A DNA stretch of 64,000 nt. It comes from Streptomyces pyxinae. Its GTDB lineage: Bacteria; Actinomycetota; Actinomycetes; Streptomycetales; Streptomycetaceae. A program made the position numbers and the translations under genes. Of this stretch, positions 26,500 to 34,556 are shown one piece after another; the stretch's first letter is position 1; every line of letters starts with the position of its first letter. The notes beneath the pieces are model-generated. The model saw only the letters and a list, made by a program, of their open reading frames with translations, did no database searches and was not told the DNA's origin. The DNA lies in NCBI RefSeq assembly GCF_024756275.1, contig NZ_JANUGQ010000010.1, positions 166,212 through 230,211 on the forward strand, given 5' to 3'.

Positions 26500-28515
26500 A
26501 TGACCCCGTACCCGCATCTGCTGAGCCCGCTGGACCTCGGCTTCACCACCCTGCCCAACCGGGTGCTGATGGGCTCCATGCACGTGGGCCTGGAGGAGGC
26601 CCGCGACGGCTTCGCCCGGATGGCCGCCTTCTACGCCGAGCGCGCCCGGGGCGGGGCGGGACTGATCGTCACCGGCGGCATCGCGCCCAACGCGGCGGGA
26701 CGGCCGTACGAGGGCGGGGCCATGCTCACCACCCCCGAGGAGGCGGCGCGCCACCGGGAGGTGACCGGCGCGGTGCACGCGGCGGGCGGCCGGATCGCCA
26801 TGCAGATCCTGCACTTCGGGCGGTACGCGTACCACCGCGACCTGGTGGCGCCCAGCGCGCTCCAGGCGCCGATCAGCCCCTTCGTGCCGCACGCCCTGAC
26901 CGACGCCGAGGTCGAACGGACCGTCGAGGACTATGTCCGGGCCGCCGAGCTGGCGCGCTCCGCCGGGTACGACGGGGTCGAGATCATGGGCTCCGAGGGT
27001 TATCTGATCAATGAGTTCATCGCCGCCGGCACCAACCACCGCGAGGACCGCTGGGGCGGTTCGTACGAGAACCGGACCCGGTTCCCGCTGGAGATCGTCC
27101 GGCGCACCCGGGAGCGGCTCGGCCCCGACTTCATCCTGATCTACCGGCTCTCCATGCTGGACCTGGTGCCGGGCGGCTCCTCGCTGGCGGAGGTGGTGGC
27201 GCTCGCCAGGGAGATCGAGGCGGCGGGCGCGACCCTGATCAACACCGGGATCGGCTGGCACGAGGCCCGTATCCCCACCATCGCCACCTCGGTGCCGCGC
27301 GGTGCCTACAGCTGGGTGACCCGGAAGCTGATGGGCGCGGTCACGGTGCCGCTGATCACCAGCAACCGGATCAACACCCCCGAGGTGGCCGAGCGGCTGC
27401 TCGCCGAGGGGCGGGCCGACATGGTGTCGATGGCCCGGCCGTTCCTCGCCGACCCGGAGTTCGTCGCCAAGGCGGCGGCCGGGCGGCCCGAGACCATCAA
27501 CACCTGCATCGGCTGCAATCAGGCGTGCCTGGACCACACCTTCAGCGGGAAGATCACCTCCTGCCTGGTCAATCCGCGCGCCTGCCACGAGACCGAGCTG
27601 GTCCTCTCCCCCACCCGTACCGCCAGGCGGATCGCGGTCGTCGGCGCCGGTCCGGCCGGGCTCGCCTGTGCCGTCTCCGCCGCCGGACGGGGCCACCGGG
27701 TCACCCTCTTCGAGGCGGCGGACCGGATCGGCGGCCAGCTGAACGTCGCCCGCCGGGTGCCCGGCAAGGAGGAGTTCGACGAGACCCTGCGCTACTTCGG
27801 GACGCAGCTGGAGCTGCGGGGCGTGGAGGTCCGGCTGAACACCACCGCCACGGCGGAGCTGCTCGCCGGGTACGACGAGGTGGTGGTGGCCACCGGGGTC
27901 ACCCCGCGCACCCCGGCCATCGAGGGGGTGGACCACCCGAGCGTGGTCGGCTATCTGGACGTGCTCCGCGACGGGGCGCCGGTGGGCGAGCGGGTGGCGA
28001 TCGTCGGGGCGGGCGGCATCGGGTTCGACGTGGCGGAGTTCCTCACCGACGGCGGCGAGGGCGCGAGCCGGGACCCGGAGACGTACTTCCGGCAGTGGGG
28101 CGTCGACACCGGGTACGCGGGGCGCGGCGGGCTGCGCGCCCCCGAGCGGCCCGCTCCGCCGCGCGCGGTGCATCTGCTCCAGCGCAAGACCTCCAAGGTG
28201 GGCGCCGGGCTCGGCAAGACCACCGGCTGGATCCACCGCACCGAGCTGAAGCACCGGGGCGTCACCATGGTGGCGGGCGCGGTCTACGAGCGGATCGACG
28301 ACGAGGGGCTGCACCTCACCGTGGACGGCGAGGCCCGGGTGCTGCCGGTGGACACGGTGGTGCTCTGCGCGGGCCAGGACCCCCGCCGGGAGCTGTACGA
28401 CGAGCTGACCGCGGCCGGCGTCCCGGCGCACCTCATCGGCGGCGCCGACGTGGCGGCGGAGCTGGACGCCAAGCGCGCCATCGACCAGGGCACCCGGCTG
28501 GCAGCGACGTTCTGA
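26500..28515 (+). CDS. fadH: NADPH-dependent 2,4-dienoyl-CoA reductase (FadH/OYE family)
   Basis: A 671-residue flavo-iron-sulfur reductase of unsaturated fatty acid beta-oxidation, reducing dienoyl-CoA with NADPH. ATG at 26500 follows GAGGAG. Residues 1-330 are the FMN-binding TIM barrel of the Old Yellow Enzyme family. The [4Fe-4S] cysteines are C336, C339, C343 and C355 (CIGCNQAC..C). The rest binds FAD (VVGAGPAGLACA, 383-394 region) and NADPH (IVGAGGIGFD near 503-512). It lacks transport or signal segments and so acts in the cytosol. Regulation by the PadR-type palindrome upstream is likely. A role on a related enal or ester substrate cannot be excluded. Confidence 0.92.
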   Translation: MTPYPHLLSPLDLGFTTLPNRVLMGSMHVGLEEARDGFARMAAFYAERARGGAGLIVTGGIAPNAAGRPYEGGAMLTTPEEAARHREVTGAVHAAGGRIAMQILHFGRYAYHRDLVAPSALQAPISPFVPHALTDAEVERTVEDYVRAAELARSAGYDGVEIMGSEGYLINEFIAAGTNHREDRWGGSYENRTRFPLEIVRRTRERLGPDFILIYRLSMLDLVPGGSSLAEVVALAREIEAAGATLINTGIGWHEARIPTIATSVPRGAYSWVTRKLMGAVTVPLITSNRINTPEVAERLLAEGRADMVSMARPFLADPEFVAKAAAGRPETINTCIGCNQACLDHTFSGKITSCLVNPRACHETELVLSPTRTARRIAVVGAGPAGLACAVSAAGRGHRVTLFEAADRIGGQLNVARRVPGKEEFDETLRYFGTQLELRGVEVRLNTTATAELLAGYDEVVVATGVTPRTPAIEGVDHPSVVGYLDVLRDGAPVGERVAIVGAGGIGFDVAEFLTDGGEGASRDPETYFRQWGVDTGYAGRGGLRAPERPAPPRAVHLLQRKTSKVGAGLGKTTGWIHRTELKHRGVTMVAGAVYERIDDEGLHLTVDGEARVLPVDTVVLCAGQDPRRELYDELTAAGVPAHLIGGADVAAELDAKRAIDQGTRLAATF

Positions 28516-28602
28516 CCCGGACCTCCGGCCCGTTACTCCGAACCGATTCCCCGGGCCGGGGTGGCGGCCCGCTCCGGATCGGGCGGGGCCGGCGGCCCCG
28601 GT

Positions 28603-29310
28603 TCAGCCGACCTCGGCGGTGACCACGGTGGGCGTCCGGTCATCGGCCTCCGCGAGGAGCGTCCCGCCGGGCGCCCGGACGGCGGCGCCGCCACAGCCGG
28701 TCCAGGGGCCGGCCGGGCCCACGTGATCGGCGAGCACCACATCCATCCCGGTGTCCCGGGCGATCGCCGGACAGACCGTGGCCCGCTCCTCGACGCCGCC
28801 GCCCGTCCCGTACAGCGACCCGGCCAGACGCACCCGGCAGCCGTCGGCGGCACCCCGGGCGGTCAGCTCCGGGAAGTGGTGGTCGTAGCGGACGGCCAGC
28901 GCGAACCGGATCCCGTCGAGGGCGAACCGGCCGTCCCGGTCGCCCGGCTCGAGCAGTTGGTGCTCGGACTCGTACAGGCGCTGCTTCCGGTAGGTGGTGA
29001 GCAGTTCCCCGTCCGCCCCGTAGACCGGCGTGCCGACGGCGGGCGGGGCCCCGTCGCCGGTCAGGGCGCAGTTGACGGCGGTGGCGATCCCGGCGGAGCG
29101 CAGCCCGTCCAGGCGCGGGTCGTCGGCGGTGAGCCAGAGGCCGGGGTCGGCGGCGAGGGCGTCCGGTTCCTAGCCGGTCGGGGCGAGTTCGGGGTGCACC
29201 AGCAGCTCCGCCCCCTGGTCCAGCACCTGCCGCGCCAGGCCGGTCATCCGGCGCGGATTGGCGGGCACATCGGCCGGGGCACAGGTGAGCCGGGCCGCGG
29301 CGATCCTCAT
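28603..29310 (-). pseudogene. Carbon-nitrogen hydrolase (nitrilase superfamily), inactivated
   Basis: The minus strand reads as a 235-codon nitrilase-family protein from ATG at 29310, interrupted by one in-frame TAG at 29170-29172 (codon 47), where the family motif FPELxLTGY would have Tyr after ELAPTG. The reading frame is otherwise intact to its TGA. The catalytic Glu (HPEL) and Lys (TYRKQRLYE) survive, but the nucleophile cysteine of xCYDxxFPE is replaced by Arg (AVRYDHHFPEL, codon 141, 28888-28890). A nonsense codon plus loss of the nucleophile indicates a decaying gene. The gene is divergent from a padR, its probable former regulator. A sequencing error could explain the stop but not easily the Arg as well. 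Confidence 0.85.
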
Positions 29311-29416
29311 GGCGGTGATCATGACAGAGCGCCGCCCGGCCGCACCGGCCGGGGTTCCGGGACCGGAGCCCCGGGAGACCGGTCCCCAGGATCCCCGGGA
29401 TCCCTAGGATGCGGTC

Positions 29417-29959
29417 ATGTCACTGCCGCACGCCATCCTCACCGCTCTGCTGGAGAAGCCGTCCTCCGGACTGGAGCTCACCCGGCGCTTCGACCGGTCG
29501 ATCGGCTACTTCTGGTCGGCCACCCACCAGCAGATCTACCGGGAGCTGGGCAAGCTCGAACAGGCGGGGCGGATCAGGTCATTGCCTTCGGCGGCGCCCG
29601 CGCGGGGCCAGAAGAAGGAGTACGAGGTACTGGCCGCCGGCCGGGCCGAACTCTCCGACTGGGTGCGCAGGAGCGAGGAGCCGAAGCCGACCCGGGACGC
29701 CCTGCTGCTGCGGCTGCGGGCGGCGGCGGTCGTCGGCACCGAGGGGTTCGCGGACGAGCTGCGCCGCCATCTGTCCCTCCATCGGGCCCAGTTGGACGAG
29801 TACCTGGCCATGGAGGAGCGCCAGTTCCCGCCGGAGCGGGACACCGAGGCCGACCGGCTGCGGCATCTGGTGCTGCGCGGCGGGATCGAGCTGGAGCGGT
29901 TCTGGACCGGCTGGCTGACGGAGGCCCTGGCGGAGTTCGAGCGGCTGGGCCCGGGCTGA
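29417..29959 (+). CDS. PadR-family transcriptional regulator
   Basis: A 180-residue regulator. The N-terminal winged helix (SLPHAILTALLEKPSSGLEL, then FDRSIGYFWSATHQQIYRELGKLEQAGRI) is typical PadR, and the C-terminal half carries the helical dimer domain with HLSLHRAQLDEYL and LVLRGGIELERFW. It is a close paralogue of the PadR encoded at 33897-34466; the segment SIGYFWxATHQQIYR is shared. It is divergent from the broken nitrilase gene, which it may once have controlled. The ATG lies just after a GGATCC-rich near-palindrome (about 29386-29404), a possible own operator. Confidence 0.92.
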   Translation: MSLPHAILTALLEKPSSGLELTRRFDRSIGYFWSATHQQIYRELGKLEQAGRIRSLPSAAPARGQKKEYEVLAAGRAELSDWVRRSEEPKPTRDALLLRLRAAAVVGTEGFADELRRHLSLHRAQLDEYLAMEERQFPPERDTEADRLRHLVLRGGIELERFWTGWLTEALAEFERLGPG

Positions 29960-29995
29960 GACCCCGGCGAGGGGCGGCGAGACGCCGGAGGCGCA

Positions 29996-30023
29996 TTGCA
30001 CATGGGAACCATTTTCATATAGC
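29996..30023 (+). promoter_or_regulatory. Promoter with Zur box upstream of rpmF paralogue
   Basis: A -35-like TTGCAC (29996-30001) and a -10-like TATAGC (30018-30023) are 16 bp apart. Between them is TGGGAACCATTTTCA (30003-30017), a 6-3-6 inverted repeat of the TGRAAA..TTTTCA type that matches the zinc-uptake regulator (Zur) box of actinobacteria. Zur with zinc would block this promoter. The location is the classic one for a zinc-free ribosomal protein. Confidence 0.82.
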
Positions 30024-30092
30024 GTGGCCGTCCCGTGCGGGGCGGCGGCCACCGCCGCCCCGCGCCCCCGACGAGGAAAGGTCGCCCCTCCC

Positions 30093-30263
30093 ATGGCCGT
30101 GCCCAAGCGGAAGATGTCCCGCTCCCACACCCGCCACCGCCGTGCCCAGTGGAAGGCGAGCACCCCGCAGCTGGTGCCGGTCACCATCGACGGCACCGTC
30201 CACCGGGTGCCGCAGCGGCTGGTGAAGGCGTACGAGCGCGGGCTGATCCAGCCGGACGGATGA
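30093..30263 (+). CDS. rpmF: Ribosomal protein bL32, zinc-free (C-minus) paralogue
   Basis: A 56-residue 50S ribosomal protein. The N-terminus MAVPKRKMSRSHTRHRRAQW is the bL32 signature. The protein has no cysteine, so it lacks the zinc ribbon of the main form. Such C-minus paralogues replace the zinc form during zinc shortage. ATG at 30093 is chosen on the family N-terminus; the earlier ATG at 30024 lies in the leader. Repression by Zur is predicted from the box in the promoter. A hairpin follows the stop. Confidence 0.95.
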   Translation: MAVPKRKMSRSHTRHRRAQWKASTPQLVPVTIDGTVHRVPQRLVKAYERGLIQPDG

Positions 30264-30264
30264 G

Positions 30265-30292
30265 CCCTGTCCCGGCCCCCGCCGGGACAGGG
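30265..30292 (+). terminator. rpmF terminator hairpin
   Basis: A perfect 12-bp stem, CCCTGTCCCGGC (30265-30276) and GCCGGGACAGGG (30281-30292), with a CCCC loop, starts one base after the rpmF stop codon. It lacks a U run. Confidence 0.8.
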
Positions 30293-30323
30293 GACACCGG
30301 TCGGTCCGCGCCGGCGTTCGCCT

Positions 30324-31706
30324 TCAGCGCCGGCGGTGCACCGCGAAGACGTCGTAGGCGCCGTTGGTGTCCCCGGTGACCAGATTGTCGGCGTCCGAGT
30401 CGAAGACCACCGTGCGGGCGCGGGCGTCCAGCGCGACGGAGCCGGTGTACCCGGTGAAAGGGCCGTCCACGGTCCTGGTCAGGAGCTCCACCGCACCCGT
30501 GCGCAGATCACGGGCGAACAGATCGTAGGTGTTGTTGGTGTCGCCCGGCACCAGGTTGTGCGCGGCGGACTCGAAGACCACGGTGCGCCCGTCGGCGGAG
30601 AGCTGGGCGCTGTAGCTGGCACCGCCCTCGGTCTGAGCGCCGCCGGGGGCGAGGTTGATCCGGGTGGTGGTTCCCCGGCGCAGATCGCGGAGGAAGACAT
30701 CGCTCTTGCCATTGGTGTCACCCGGCACCAGGTCGGTGTAGGTGGAGGCGTAGACCGCGTAACGGCCGTCCGCGCTGAGGAAGGGCCCGGTGGCCCCCGC
30801 GCTCGTGCCGTCCCGGGACACACTGGCGGCGACGGTCCGGCCGGTGCGCAGGTCATGCACGAACATCGGGTAGAAGCGCGGCTTGCGCGCCTCCCCGGGC
30901 TTCTCCGGGCCGGGCTCCTCCGGTACCGGGGCCGCCAGGTCCGTGCGGGAGGTGAAGCCGACCCGGCCGCCGTCGGCGCTGATCGTCGGTGAGGCGGCGG
31001 CCCGGGCGGCCTGGGTGCCGTCGCTGTAGACGTTCACCCGCCGGGTCGTGCCGCGCCGGAGGTCACGCACGAAGATGTCGGCCACCTTGTTGGTGTCGCC
31101 CGGCACCAGGTCGGAACGGGCCGACTGGAACGCGACGAACCGTCCGTTCGCACTGATGACGGCCTGGCCGGAGCCCGCCGCGGTGGGGTTCTCCGGCAGC
31201 AGCGGCCGGGTCCGGCCGGTGCGGCGGTCGTGGACCAGCAGCTCGTCGCGCGGCTCTCCGGTGTCGGGGTCCCGGCGGTACACCTCCACGACCAGTGTCC
31301 GCCCGTCCGCGCTCACCGACGCGGCGACCGGGTCCACCCCCGGCCGGCCGAGCTCGATCCGCTCGATCCGCCCGGTCACCAGGGAGCGGACGAAGATGTC
31401 GGTGGCGCCGTCGGTGTCCCCCGGGACCAGATTGTCGGCGTCGGACAAGAAGGTGACCGACCGGCCGCCGGGGCCGACCGCGACGGTGTACGACGGCCCG
31501 TTCCCCTGGACCCCGCCCGCGCCGAGGCTGACCCGCTCCGTCGTCGGCGCGGGCCGCCCCGCCGCCGGTACGGCCCAATCCGTGCCGCCGTCCGCCGGCC
31601 GGGCCGCGGCCGTACCCGGGGCGAGAACCGCCGCGGTCAGACAGGCGCCGGCCAGGACGGCGAGCGCCGTGCGGGTTCTGCGAGTGGTCGCCGTGGTGTG
31701 TCGCAT
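30324..31706 (-). CDS. Secreted TolB/PD40-type beta-propeller protein
   Basis: A 460-residue exported protein. ATG at 31706 follows AGGGGGA and gives a signal peptide (basic residues 3-12, hydrophobic core 13-30, AxA-like site near 33-36); the longer open frame upstream is not coding. The mature part is a beta-propeller of PD40/WD-like blades. Five blades share a loop close to (N/D)LVPGDTNxxxDxFxRDL, with Asp residues that could bind calcium, and the alternating strand ends ISADGRxVxF(E/Q)S. No catalytic site is visible. The fold points to binding. It converges with the rpmF paralogue. Confidence 0.85.
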   Translation of the reverse strand: MRHTTATTRRTRTALAVLAGACLTAAVLAPGTAAARPADGGTDWAVPAAGRPAPTTERVSLGAGGVQGNGPSYTVAVGPGGRSVTFLSDADNLVPGDTDGATDIFVRSLVTGRIERIELGRPGVDPVAASVSADGRTLVVEVYRRDPDTGEPRDELLVHDRRTGRTRPLLPENPTAAGSGQAVISANGRFVAFQSARSDLVPGDTNKVADIFVRDLRRGTTRRVNVYSDGTQAARAAASPTISADGGRVGFTSRTDLAAPVPEEPGPEKPGEARKPRFYPMFVHDLRTGRTVAASVSRDGTSAGATGPFLSADGRYAVYASTYTDLVPGDTNGKSDVFLRDLRRGTTTRINLAPGGAQTEGGASYSAQLSADGRTVVFESAAHNLVPGDTNNTYDLFARDLRTGAVELLTRTVDGPFTGYTGSVALDARARTVVFDSDADNLVTGDTNGAYDVFAVHRRR

Positions 31707-32002
31707 ACGGTCCCCCTTGCTCTGCCGCGTGGCGCGCGCACGCGCCCCGCGCACACCGGCCCGGACGGCCGGTGCCCCGGACCGGAGCCAAGCCGCGCTC
31801 GGCCGGGCGGTCAACCGGTTGCGCGGACAACCGGCCATCGCCCCGGACGAGGGGGACGGACCGTCGCGCCCCGCGCCCGCGTCGGCCGGGGGACCCGACG
31901 ACGATTCAGCGCCCCGTAGCACGTCCGGCCCTGTGCACGCGGAGGCGGCCGGACCCGGCGTGCCGCGCGGTGCGGGGCACACCGGTTCCGGGCCGCCCCG
32001 GG

Positions 32003-33721
32003 CTACGGGGCCATCTCGTACGTGCCGGAGAGCGCCTCGACGCGCTCCCAGACCCGCGCGGACCGGGCCTCGTCGACCACCGGGCGGCGCACCGCGGCGA
32101 GCGCCCAGCGCTGCTGCTCCTGCGTGGCGGAGTCCTTGCCGTGCAGTTCGACGGCGTGGCCGGAGAAGTCGCGGACGAGGACCGCGAACAGTTCGTCGAG
32201 CACCGACTCGTCCAGTCCGGTCAGGTGGGCCTGCTCCAGGATCAGCTGGGCGTGCACGACGAGCGCGAAGAGCTGGCCGACCGACAGCAGGAAGTCGAGG
32301 TCGCGGCTCTGCGTCTCGTCGGGGGCCATGGTGGTGACGAACTCGCACAGCGCGTCGGCCTGCTCGCGGAAGCGGGCGACGTTCGGCACGGCGGCGTACG
32401 CGTCGAAGGCGGGCCGCCAGTCGTGGAAGCGCACCGAGCCGAGGCCGCGGGCGGGACCCTGGCGGAAGAGGAAGTCGTCGTCGGCCGCGTCGAGGCGGGT
32501 CGGCACCGGGGGGTGGCCGACCGGGTCCAGCAGGTGGTTGCGCAGGAATTTCAGGATCAGCGCCAGGTTGACGTGAACCGTGCCCTCCAGCTTGGGCAGT
32601 CCGCGGATCTCGACGGCGGCCTGGGCGAAGTAGTTGTCCTTCTCGAAGCCCTTGGCCGCGATCACGTCCCACATGAGGTCGATGACCCTCTCGCCCTCGG
32701 TGGTGACCTTCATCTTGGTCATCGGGTTGAAGAGCAGATAGCGGCGGTCGTCCGGGCCCGCCGTGCGGAAGTAGTCGACGGCGCGGTCGCTGAACAGCTT
32801 CATGCCGACCAGCCGGACGTACGCGTCGGTGAGTTCCCGGCGTACGTGCGGGAAGGCGGTGACGGGCCGGCCGTACAGGATCCGGTTGTGCGCGTGCGTG
32901 ACGGCCTCGTACATCGCGTGCTCGCAGATGCCGATCGAGGCGGTGCACAGATTGAACTTGCCGACGTTGACGGTGTTCAGGGCCGCGTCGAAGGCGGCGC
33001 GGCCGGTGTGCAGCACATCGGCGGCTGCGACCGGGTACTCCTCCAGCCGGAACTCGCTGACGTACTTGGAGGAGTCCACCACGTTCCGCACCAGGTGGTA
33101 GGCGGGGTGACGGCTGTCGGCGGCGAAGAAGACATAGCCGTCCGGGCCCTCGACGTCGGTGCGGCGGCCGAAGACGGAGACCAGGGCGGCGGCGTTGCCG
33201 TTGCCGATGTAGTACTTGGAGCCGGTGGCCCGGAAGCCGCCCTCGTCGTCCGGTTCCAGCAGCATGTCGGTGGAGTAGATGTCGGCCCCGTGCGACCGCT
33301 CGGAGAGGCCGAAGGCGAAGACCTCACCCTGTTCCAGGAGCCCGGCGGCGCGGGCGCGGGCGTCCGCGTTGTCGCTCTGCCACACCGGGCCGAGGCCGAG
33401 GATGGTCACCTGCCAGGCGTACCAGTAGTCCAGTCCGTAGAAGCCGAAGATCTCGTTGAGCGCGGCGATCCGGGCGGTGTCCCAGCGCTGCTCGGGCCGG
33501 CCGGCGGCGGAGGCCGGGGTGAGGAAGGTGGCGAACAGGCGCTCCTTGGCGGCGAAGGCCAGGAAGTCATCGAGCCAGGCGCGGGAGCGGTAGTCCTCGA
33601 TCAGCCGGCGCTTGCCGCGCTCCTCGAACCAGTCGACCGTGGCGCGCAGCAGCCGCCGGGTCTCGGGGTCGAAGTGCGCCGGGTCGTAGGTGTGCGGGTT
33701 GAACAGGAGCGCGTCGGCCAT
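32003..33721 (-). CDS. Acyl-CoA dehydrogenase
   Basis: A 572-residue FAD-dependent acyl-CoA dehydrogenase, longer than the usual ~390 because of an added C-terminal helical domain. ATG at 33721 gives ADALLFNPHTYDPAHFDPET; GGAAGG lies upstream. Visible parts are the substrate/FAD middle domain (LSERSHGADIYSTDM, then GSKYYIGNGNAA) and the helical core, including the TKMKVTTEGERVIDL region. A separate catalytic Glu cannot be placed with certainty. It is downstream of a padR gene on the same strand, 175 nt apart, so it may be read from the PadR-controlled promoter. This would pair it with fadH in fatty-acid oxidation. Confidence 0.88.
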   Translation of the reverse strand: MADALLFNPHTYDPAHFDPETRRLLRATVDWFEERGKRRLIEDYRSRAWLDDFLAFAAKERLFATFLTPASAAGRPEQRWDTARIAALNEIFGFYGLDYWYAWQVTILGLGPVWQSDNADARARAAGLLEQGEVFAFGLSERSHGADIYSTDMLLEPDDEGGFRATGSKYYIGNGNAAALVSVFGRRTDVEGPDGYVFFAADSRHPAYHLVRNVVDSSKYVSEFRLEEYPVAAADVLHTGRAAFDAALNTVNVGKFNLCTASIGICEHAMYEAVTHAHNRILYGRPVTAFPHVRRELTDAYVRLVGMKLFSDRAVDYFRTAGPDDRRYLLFNPMTKMKVTTEGERVIDLMWDVIAAKGFEKDNYFAQAAVEIRGLPKLEGTVHVNLALILKFLRNHLLDPVGHPPVPTRLDAADDDFLFRQGPARGLGSVRFHDWRPAFDAYAAVPNVARFREQADALCEFVTTMAPDETQSRDLDFLLSVGQLFALVVHAQLILEQAHLTGLDESVLDELFAVLVRDFSGHAVELHGKDSATQEQQRWALAAVRRPVVDEARSARVWERVEALSGTYEMAP

Positions 33722-33896
33722 GAGCGGAGAGCCTTCCGGAGTGGGTGGACTGGGCTGGGGCTGGGGTTGAGGGGGCCCGGGACGCAGGGGTCCCGGGCGG
33801 CGGATCCCGGGCACGGGCCGGGGAGGGCCAGGGGCGGGATCGGGTTGGAGCGACGGGGCCGGGGGCGGGGCCCAGGGACAGGGGCCGGGGCGGAGG

Positions 33897-34466
33897 TCAG
33901 GGCGCCGGGGCCGGCGCGTCGCGGAGCCGGCGGAGGGTGGCGAGAACGTCGTCGAGCCAGTCGATCGTCATCCGCTCGTACGCGATGCCGCCGCGGAGCA
34001 CGACGTGCTGAAGTTCCTGACCGGCGTCGAGGGGCGCGGGCGCGGCGGGCCCGGTGAAGTCGCGTCGTTCACCGGCGAGATAGTGGGCGAGCCGGTCGCT
34101 GTGCGCGCGGTGGTGCCGCTCGACCTCCTCGACGAGCGCCGCCGGGTCGTCGAAGGCCGCGCCGCGGATCTTCACGGCGAGGTCGTGGCGCAGACTCTCG
34201 GGCTCGATCGGCTCGTGCAGCCATGCCGCGAGGGCCCCGCGTCCGGGGCCGGCGACGGAGTACTCCTTCTTGTCCGGCCGGCCGGACTGGGCCACCTCGC
34301 GGACGGCGAGCAGGCCGTCGTGCTCCATGCGCTTGAGGACGCGGTAGATCTGCTGGTGGGTGGCGGTCCAGAAGTAGCCGATGGACCGCTCGAAGCGCCG
34401 GGCCAGCTCGTAGCCGGAGCCCGGCTTCTCCAGCAGCGAGACGAGGATCGCGTGTTCGAGCGCCAT
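33897..34466 (-). CDS. PadR-family regulator with own operator
   Basis: A 189-residue PadR protein. The winged-helix N-terminus (ALEHAILVSLLEKPGSGYEL, then FERSIGYFWTATHQQIYRVLKRMEHDGLL) and the C-terminal helical domain are clear. The start is preceded by AAGGA. An 18-bp perfect palindrome lies 14 bp upstream of the start, overlapping the leader, so the protein probably represses itself. The same core is found at the fadH promoter. The acyl-CoA dehydrogenase gene follows in the same direction. The likely signal is a fatty-acyl or aromatic ligand, but nothing in the sequence says which. Confidence 0.93.
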   Translation of the reverse strand: MALEHAILVSLLEKPGSGYELARRFERSIGYFWTATHQQIYRVLKRMEHDGLLAVREVAQSGRPDKKEYSVAGPGRGALAAWLHEPIEPESLRHDLAVKIRGAAFDDPAALVEEVERHHRAHSDRLAHYLAGERRDFTGPAAPAPLDAGQELQHVVLRGGIAYERMTIDWLDDVLATLRRLRDAPAPAP

Positions 34467-34479
34467 GCCCCGATCCTTC

Positions 34480-34497
34480 TATGCAACTCGTTGCATA
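34480..34497. promoter_or_regulatory. padR operator (18-bp palindrome)
   Basis: TATGCAACTCGTTGCATA is a perfect palindrome (8-bp arms around TC). It lies 14 bp before the start codon of the padR gene on the minus strand. The core differs from the fadH site by only the two central bases and one arm base. PadR proteins are known to bind palindromes near their own promoters. Confidence 0.8.
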
Positions 34498-34556
34498 AGG
34501 AAGAGGCGGCGGCCGGGTGAGACGCGGCTCACCCGGCGCGGGACAGGGTCCGCCGC

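Noticed and set aside
25366..28431. A 1,021-codon minus-strand frame across cbiQ, cbiO and fadH
   Set aside because: It crosses three well-supported genes on the other strand, and its composition is low-complexity Arg/His/Gln.
30324..32948. An 874-codon frame joining the propeller gene with sequence opposite and inside the acyl-CoA dehydrogenase
   Set aside because: The propeller has its own signal peptide and ribosome site at 31706. The upstream part overlaps another real gene in a different frame.
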